From Rhodobiaceae bacterium UBA6963 (lineage in GTDB: Bacteria > Pseudomonadota > Alphaproteobacteria > RS24), in contig DJZB01000032.1 of assembly GCA_002450335.1 (NCBI GenBank), positions 28,548-38,319 of the forward strand: a DNA stretch of 9,772 bases, written 5' to 3'. Below are positions 6,345-9,772 of the stretch, piece after piece. Each line of letters opens with the position of its first letter. The stretch's first letter is position 1. The notes under the pieces were generated by a model. That model was given only the letters and a program-made list of their open reading frames with translations, ran no database searches and was not told the origin of the DNA. The position numbers were made by a program, and so were the translations under genes.

Positions 6345-7261
6345 GCAATATCCTCAAGCCCGACAAGCGCACGCGCGTAAGACGAAGCATCAAAAAGCAG
6401 AAGATCTTCAGCCGTTTCACCAACACCTATATAATGTATTGGCAGATGGAGGCGCTCGGCAATTGCCACCAGCACCCCGCCGCGCGCCGTACCATCAAGC
6501 TTGGTCATAATAATCCCTGAGGTTTGGGCAGATTTTTGAAATATCTCTGCCTGCGCGAGAGCGTTTTGCCCGGTTGTGGCATCCAGAATAAGGAGCGAGG
6601 CGTGAGGCACATCAGGGTCAATTTTGCGAAGCACACGAATAATTTTTTCCAGTTCAGCCATGAGGTCGGTATTTGATTGCAACCGTCCCGCCGTATCAAT
6701 CATTAAAATATCTGTGCCGGAGGTTTTGGCTTGTTGTAAAGCGTCATAGGCCAACCCTGCAGCATCACCGCCTTGTTTGGTTGTGACCACAGGCACATTG
6801 GCGCGCTCTCCCCAGATGGTGAGTTGTTCAATCGCGGCGGCTCGAAATGTATCACCCGCCGCAAGTATCACGGATTTGCCGTCACTTTGAAATTTGTTGG
6901 CCAGCTTGCCAATCGTGGTGGTTTTACCTGCACCGTTTACCCCCGTCATAAGAATGACATAGGGCTGATGCGTGTCAGGATTTAACGCACCGCTATGCGA
7001 AGAGAGTTTTTCTGTGATTTCAGAAGCCAGCATTTCTTTGACTTCAACTTCTGAAACGTCACCTTCGATTTTTTTCTGCGCAATGTTGGCAATAATATCT
7101 GCTGATGCTGATAGACCCAAATCAGAGCTTATGAGCAATTCTTCAAGCTCTTGAAGTGTTTCCTTGTCCAACCTGCGGCGGCCAATAATACTCCCAAGGT
7201 TTTCACTAAGAGCGCGGCTTGATCTGGAGAGGCCGGTCTTTAGGCGGTCAAAAATACCCAT
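6341..7261 (-). CDS. ftsY: Signal recognition particle receptor FtsY
   Basis: SRP-family GTPase that docks ribosome-nascent chain-SRP complexes at the inner membrane for co-translational insertion. The 306-residue protein is an NG core: a helical N domain (about 1-90), then the G domain with G1 GVNGAGKTTT (107-116), the insertion-box motif GDTFRAAA (136-143), G3 DTAGR (189-193), G4 TKLDGTARGG (253-262) and the closing GVGETAEDLLLFD (279-291). It lacks the long acidic A domain of E. coli FtsY, as in many alphaproteobacteria; membrane contact is then expected through the N-terminal helix beginning MGIFDRLKTG. It is the last gene of the dapF-mtaB-ftsY operon. Its ATG shares a base with the TGA of a 9-codon frame that begins at the mtaB stop. 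Confidence 0.96.
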   Translation of the reverse strand: MGIFDRLKTGLSRSSRALSENLGSIIGRRRLDKETLQELEELLISSDLGLSASADIIANIAQKKIEGDVSEVEVKEMLASEITEKLSSHSGALNPDTHQPYVILMTGVNGAGKTTTIGKLANKFQSDGKSVILAAGDTFRAAAIEQLTIWGERANVPVVTTKQGGDAAGLAYDALQQAKTSGTDILMIDTAGRLQSNTDLMAELEKIIRVLRKIDPDVPHASLLILDATTGQNALAQAEIFQKSAQTSGIIMTKLDGTARGGVLVAIAERLHLPIHYIGVGETAEDLLLFDASSYARALVGLEDIA

Positions 7262-7290
7262 CAGTTTCGGTTCTCTTTATTTGCAGTCAT
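7261..7290 (-). promoter_or_regulatory. Possible 9-codon relay reading frame joining mtaB to ftsY
   Basis: The mtaB stop is embedded in ATGA (7290-7287). The ATG opens a nine-codon frame, MTANKENRN, ending in TGA whose last base is the first base of the ftsY ATG (TGATG, 7263-7259). Ribosomes ending mtaB could restart here and then again at ftsY. The frame also covers AAAGAG, the only ribosome-binding-site-like sequence for ftsY, about 11 bases from its start. Overlaps of this kind can arise by chance, and there is no evidence yet that the peptide is made. Confidence 0.3.
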
Positions 7291-8588
7291 GCGATGCGCT
7301 TTCCGATTAATTTTGTGCCGTCATGCCCGGTAATATCAAAATTATATATTTCGCCAACTGACATAGCCTCTTGTTCTTCATTGGAAATATCAATCATGGC
7401 AAAAGTTTCACTTCTTGCCTGACCCGGTTTTTCAATCAGGCCTTTCACTGTGGTGCCGATTTGCGTCTCCAGCCATTCTTGTCTGACTTTATCTCCGGCG
7501 GCGCGCAATAATTTGGCGCGCTCCCTAATGGTTTCGCCGGAGAGCTGAGGCATTTTAGCCGCTGGTGTGTCTGGGCGCGGCGAGAACGGGAAAACATGCA
7601 ACCAGACAATCTGACATTCCTCAACCAGCTTGAGGGAGTTCTGGAACATTTCATCTGTTTCTGTCGGAAAGCCGGCAATGATATCAGCTCCAAAAACCAT
7701 ATCCGGTCTTTTGGCTTTCATCTCGTGGCAAAAAGTTATTGCATCCTCACGTGTGTGACGGCGTTTCATACGTTTTAAAATCATATCGTCACCGGCTTGC
7801 AAAGAAAGATGCAAATGGGGCATGACACGTTTGTCCAGTACAACACGCTCAAGCAATTTGGCATCCAGTTCCACCGCATCCACGGATGACAGACGAAGCC
7901 GCTCCAGCGCGGGTGTGTTTTCCAATATGGCTGACACCAATGCGCCTAACCCGTCTTGTTCGTGACCTTCAAGGTCACCTCCCCAGCTTGTAATATCGAC
8001 GCCAGTGAGAACAATTTCACGATGACCTGATGACACGAGTGTTTGGCAATTCTTTACGACCTCCATTATCGGGGTTGAACGAGAATTTCCGCGCCCGAAT
8101 GGAATAATGCAAAATGTGCATCTATGGTCACAACCTGTTTGCACTTGCACAAAAGCCCGGGCGCGACTTTGTTGAGGGACATTGGAGCGCGGCACAGCGC
8201 GAGTGATCTCCATAATATCACTTACCTGAACAGCTTTGGCGTTTTCTAACGTCTCGGCTTGGTGTGTGTTTTGTGACGCATAAGAGGCGGCCAGAAACTT
8301 TTCCTCATTACCAAGTACCTGACTGACTTCGGGCATGGCGGCGAAGGCATCGCCGTCGGTTTGGGCGGCACAGCCTGTCACAATAATCGGAGTTTTTGGT
8401 TTAGCTTTTGCCGCTTTACGAACAGCTTGCCGGGCCTGCTTGACGGCTTCAGCTGTCACGGCACAACTGTTAATGATGGTAGCTTGCGCCAAACCTGCTT
8501 TGTCGGCGGCATCACGAATATGGTCACCATCAAGGGCATTGAGGCGGCAACCAAAATTCCTGACTGTAAGGTCATCATTTTTCCTCAC
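7287..8588 (-). CDS. mtaB: tRNA (N6-L-threonylcarbamoyladenosine(37)-C2)-methylthiotransferase MtaB
   Basis: Radical-SAM methylthiotransferase that converts t6A37 to ms2t6A37 in tRNAs reading ANN codons. The 433-residue protein has the N-terminal UPF0004 domain with three cluster cysteines (Cys14 in NFGCRLN, Cys42 in NSCAVT, Cys73 in TGCAAQ). The radical-SAM cluster motif CDHRCTFC supplies Cys153, Cys157 and Cys160. The family segments GVDITSWGGDL (196-206), HLSLQAGDD (260-268) and ADIIAGFPTE (301-310) follow, then a C-terminal TRAM-like region from about 375. NFGCRLN favours MtaB over MiaB or RimO. The start codon is GTG, overlapping the dapF TGA as GTGA, so translation is probably coupled to dapF. 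Confidence 0.94.
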   Translation of the reverse strand: MRKNDDLTVRNFGCRLNALDGDHIRDAADKAGLAQATIINSCAVTAEAVKQARQAVRKAAKAKPKTPIIVTGCAAQTDGDAFAAMPEVSQVLGNEEKFLAASYASQNTHQAETLENAKAVQVSDIMEITRAVPRSNVPQQSRARAFVQVQTGCDHRCTFCIIPFGRGNSRSTPIMEVVKNCQTLVSSGHREIVLTGVDITSWGGDLEGHEQDGLGALVSAILENTPALERLRLSSVDAVELDAKLLERVVLDKRVMPHLHLSLQAGDDMILKRMKRRHTREDAITFCHEMKAKRPDMVFGADIIAGFPTETDEMFQNSLKLVEECQIVWLHVFPFSPRPDTPAAKMPQLSGETIRERAKLLRAAGDKVRQEWLETQIGTTVKGLIEKPGQARSETFAMIDISNEEQEAMSVGEIYNFDITGHDGTKLIGKRIA

Positions 8589-9493
8589 AGGCTTACCTTC
8601 CCGTCAAATTCAAATTCAGCAGGTCCGCGCATTATATAAGTCTGTGCGCCCGGTTGATAACGAATGGTGATAATGTCACTTTCATTCCTGTCTCCATTAA
8701 CAGGCGGGATTATATCCACCTCGGTGCGTAATGTAGCGTCGGGTAATCGAGTTGCGCCCAGTTCAATAGCTGCGATAGCCGTGGCACATGCACCGGTACC
8801 ACAGGCTTTAGTCAGCCCGGCACCGCGCTCCCATGTGTGAAGCAAAATCGTAGCTCTTTCAAAGTCTCGCAATATTTGGGCAAAATTGATATTTGCCTGT
8901 TGCGGAAAGAGCGGATGCATTTCGAGGTCACTGCCATATTTGGATGCCATCCATTTGGTTTTTTTGGAAGCGAAGAACACTGCATGTGGATTGCCGACAT
9001 TAACCAAAAAAGCCGGTGGCAATTCATCATGTAATTTTACGCCATTGGTTTTGACCTCTTCAGCAACAGGAATGTCTGCCCAAGCAAATTTTGGTGCCGG
9101 CATAGTCACCTCTACGCGATTTTCCGGCATAACCGCACAGCTCAGCGATCCGCCAAGTGTTTCAATCACAGGATTGTTTTGGCCTTTATGTTTGGCAATA
9201 TAAGCGGCTACTGCTCGGGTACCATTACCGCAGGATTCAGCCCGGCTACCATCGGCGTTGCGTATATCCATGAAGCAATCACCCTGTTCATTGGCAGGGC
9301 GCAAAATCAAAATCTGATCACAGCCTTTGGTCGCCGGATTGTCTCTATCGGCAATGTTTCGCCATACATTTTGGGCGATGTCATCAGGTAATGAGGTATC
9401 ATTATCCATCACATCAAAAATGATGAAATCGTTCCCTAGCCCATTCATGCGGGAAAAAGGCCTCAAATTATCCTGTCCGTTTGTATTAGTCAC
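8585..9493 (-). CDS. dapF: Diaminopimelate epimerase DapF
   Basis: Converts LL- to meso-diaminopimelate, the precursor of lysine and of the peptidoglycan cross-link. The 302-residue protein shows the two symmetric halves with their catalytic cysteines: Cys88 in ESCGNGTRA and Cys231 in KACGTGACA. It also has the N-terminal MNGLGNDFIIFD (16-27) and the substrate-contacting NVGNPHAV (165-172). It is slightly longer than the usual 270-290 residues because of about 15 extra N-terminal residues and loop differences. The start is GTG at 9493, with GGGA about 8 bases upstream. Met16 (9448) is the only later ATG near the fold, but it would remove the LRPFSR segment that normally precedes MNGLGND. First gene of the operon with mtaB and ftsY; a clear promoter for it was not found. 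Confidence 0.95.
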   Translation of the reverse strand: MTNTNGQDNLRPFSRMNGLGNDFIIFDVMDNDTSLPDDIAQNVWRNIADRDNPATKGCDQILILRPANEQGDCFMDIRNADGSRAESCGNGTRAVAAYIAKHKGQNNPVIETLGGSLSCAVMPENRVEVTMPAPKFAWADIPVAEEVKTNGVKLHDELPPAFLVNVGNPHAVFFASKKTKWMASKYGSDLEMHPLFPQQANINFAQILRDFERATILLHTWERGAGLTKACGTGACATAIAAIELGATRLPDATLRTEVDIIPPVNGDRNESDIITIRYQPGAQTYIMRGPAEFEFDGKVSL

Positions 9494-9535
9494 AACGGGA
9501 GTCCCAAATTGCGTTTACATATTTAAGTCAATAGC

Positions 9536-9566
9536 GCCTATATAGGCAGAATAGGCAAAAATAGCC
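9536..9566. promoter_or_regulatory. Palindrome GCCTATATAGGC with additional half-sites
   Basis: GCCTATATAGGC (9536-9547) is a perfect 12-base palindrome. Its half-site ATAGGC (9542-9547) recurs at 9551-9556, nine bases on, in a near-perfect tandem (ATAGGCAGA then ATAGGCAAA). A degenerate third copy, ATAGCC, lies at 9561-9566. Spacing close to one helical turn on a single face is what an operator for a dimeric regulator would show. It lies 43-73 bases upstream of the dapF GTG and before the plus-strand promoter, so it could act on either. No regulator is recognised. Confidence 0.35.
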
Positions 9567-9612
9567 AGTTTTGCATCAAATACGATAAGCGAGATGTAAG
9601 CATCTGCTTTAC

Positions 9613-9641
9613 TTGACTTTCTCTCATTCTCTGCCTAATTT
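9613..9641 (+). promoter_or_regulatory. Candidate rightward promoter
   Basis: TTGACT (9613-9618, 5 of 6 to consensus) and TAATTT (9636-9641, 3 of 6) are separated by 17 bases. Transcription would start near 9648 and run through the three stem-loops to the right edge. The -10 is weak, so the call depends mostly on the -35 and the exact spacing. Confidence 0.35.
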
Positions 9642-9656
9642 AGCTTCAAATTACAG

Positions 9657-9730
9657 AGATAAGTAACCTTATCTGGTTTTAGCTCGCTGGAGCAAAATCA
9701 ACACCCGACAACGATATTCGTCCTCGGGTG
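9657..9730. other. Three adjacent stem-loops (possible structured leader, small RNA or terminator region)
   Basis: Hairpin 1: AGATAAG-TAAC-CTTATCT (9657-9674), seven pairs with a four-base loop. Hairpin 2 (9675-9699): GGTTTT and GCTC pair with GAGC and AAAATC around loop GCTG, with one bulged A at 9681 and one G-U pair if read on the plus strand. Hairpin 3 (9702-9730): CACCCGA pairs with TCGGGTG, then a 2x2 mismatch, then ACGA-TAT-TCGT. Only two bases in 74 lie between the hairpins. On the plus strand the block begins about nine bases after the predicted start of the promoter above. On the minus strand hairpin 3 is followed by TTGATTTTG, so it could instead be a weak terminator for a gene entering from the right. 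I do not recognise a known RNA family. Confidence 0.4.
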
Positions 9731-9772
9731 CACTATTGGTTGGAAATTATTCACGAAAAATGGCTTTGAGTG

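Larger units (their letters stand above)
9494..9772. other. Gene-free right end, upstream of dapF
   Basis: No convincing protein-coding frame was found. In order it holds a 12-base palindrome with repeated half-sites (9536-9566), a plausible plus-strand promoter (9613-9641) and three adjacent stem-loops (9657-9730). At the edge is a plus-strand ATG (9760) with no ribosome-binding site. On the minus strand there is a frame entering from the right that ends at 9747 after seven codons (LKAIFRE). In many alphaproteobacteria ffh lies divergently upstream of dapF, so a plus-strand gene just beyond the edge would be unsurprising, but nothing here proves it. Confidence 0.5.

Noticed and set aside
9503..9531. 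TTGACT (minus strand, 9531-9526) as a dapF promoter
   Set aside because: At 16-18 base spacing the -10 position is TTTGGG or similar, with no TATAAT likeness.
9657..9730. Right-end hairpins as a tRNA, SRP RNA or integron attC site
   Set aside because: There is no acceptor stem or T-loop sequence, no SRP core GGAA/tetraloop pattern, and no matched RYYYAAC/GTTRRRY pair.
9747..9770. Minus-strand frame ending LKAIFRE as the tail of a gene from the right
   Set aside because: Only seven codons are visible, so it cannot be told from chance; kept only as an alternative explanation for hairpin 3.
9760..9772. ATG at 9760 as the start of a plus-strand gene
   Set aside because: Only four codons are visible, no ribosome-binding site is properly placed, and the residues MALS match no expected product such as Ffh.

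Overview
The window looks like ordinary chromosomal core sequence from an alphaproteobacterium, possibly a marine or other moderate-GC lineage. This rests on gene families and gene order: aconitase divergent from a ccmABCDG cytochrome c maturation cluster, and a dapF-mtaB-ftsY cluster, both typical of that class. I cannot name a genus. No insertion sequence, phage gene, CRISPR array, rRNA or tRNA was seen.

Layout: 28-2811 (minus) is acnA, aconitate hydratase, with an unusually basic N-terminal tail. 2812-2952 is a divergent promoter region carrying TTAGAA-type half-sites. 2953-5733 (plus) is ccmA-ccmB-ccmC-ccmD-ccmG, tightly packed with overlaps; ccmD is a 48-codon gene at 5031-5177. A zinc-ribbon-type NUDIX hydrolase follows at 5769-6344 and meets ftsY tail to tail, the two stops sharing a TTAA palindrome. 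6341-9493 (minus) is the operon dapF-mtaB-ftsY, read right to left: dapF and mtaB overlap by GTGA, and mtaB and ftsY are joined through a possible 9-codon relay reading frame. 9494-9772 holds no recognised gene. It contains a 12-bp palindrome with extra half-sites, a plausible plus-strand promoter, and three stem-loops packed end to end that run towards the right edge.

How the genes work together: AcnA is a [4Fe-4S] TCA-cycle enzyme. CcmA/B/C/D move haem through the inner membrane and load it on CcmE, and CcmG keeps apocytochrome or CcmH thiols reduced. CcmE, CcmF, CcmH and CcmI are not in this window. Iron/haem supply links acnA and ccm, so shared iron-responsive control of their divergent promoters is a reasonable hypothesis. 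DapF makes meso-diaminopimelate for lysine and peptidoglycan, MtaB modifies A37 of tRNAs reading ANN codons, and FtsY is the signal recognition particle receptor.

The coding genes belong to well-known families and I found no undescribed multi-gene system. The parts most worth a second look are non-coding: the three-hairpin block near the right end, the acnA/ccmA intergenic region, possible leaderless starts of ccmA and ccmC, and the mtaB-ftsY junction.
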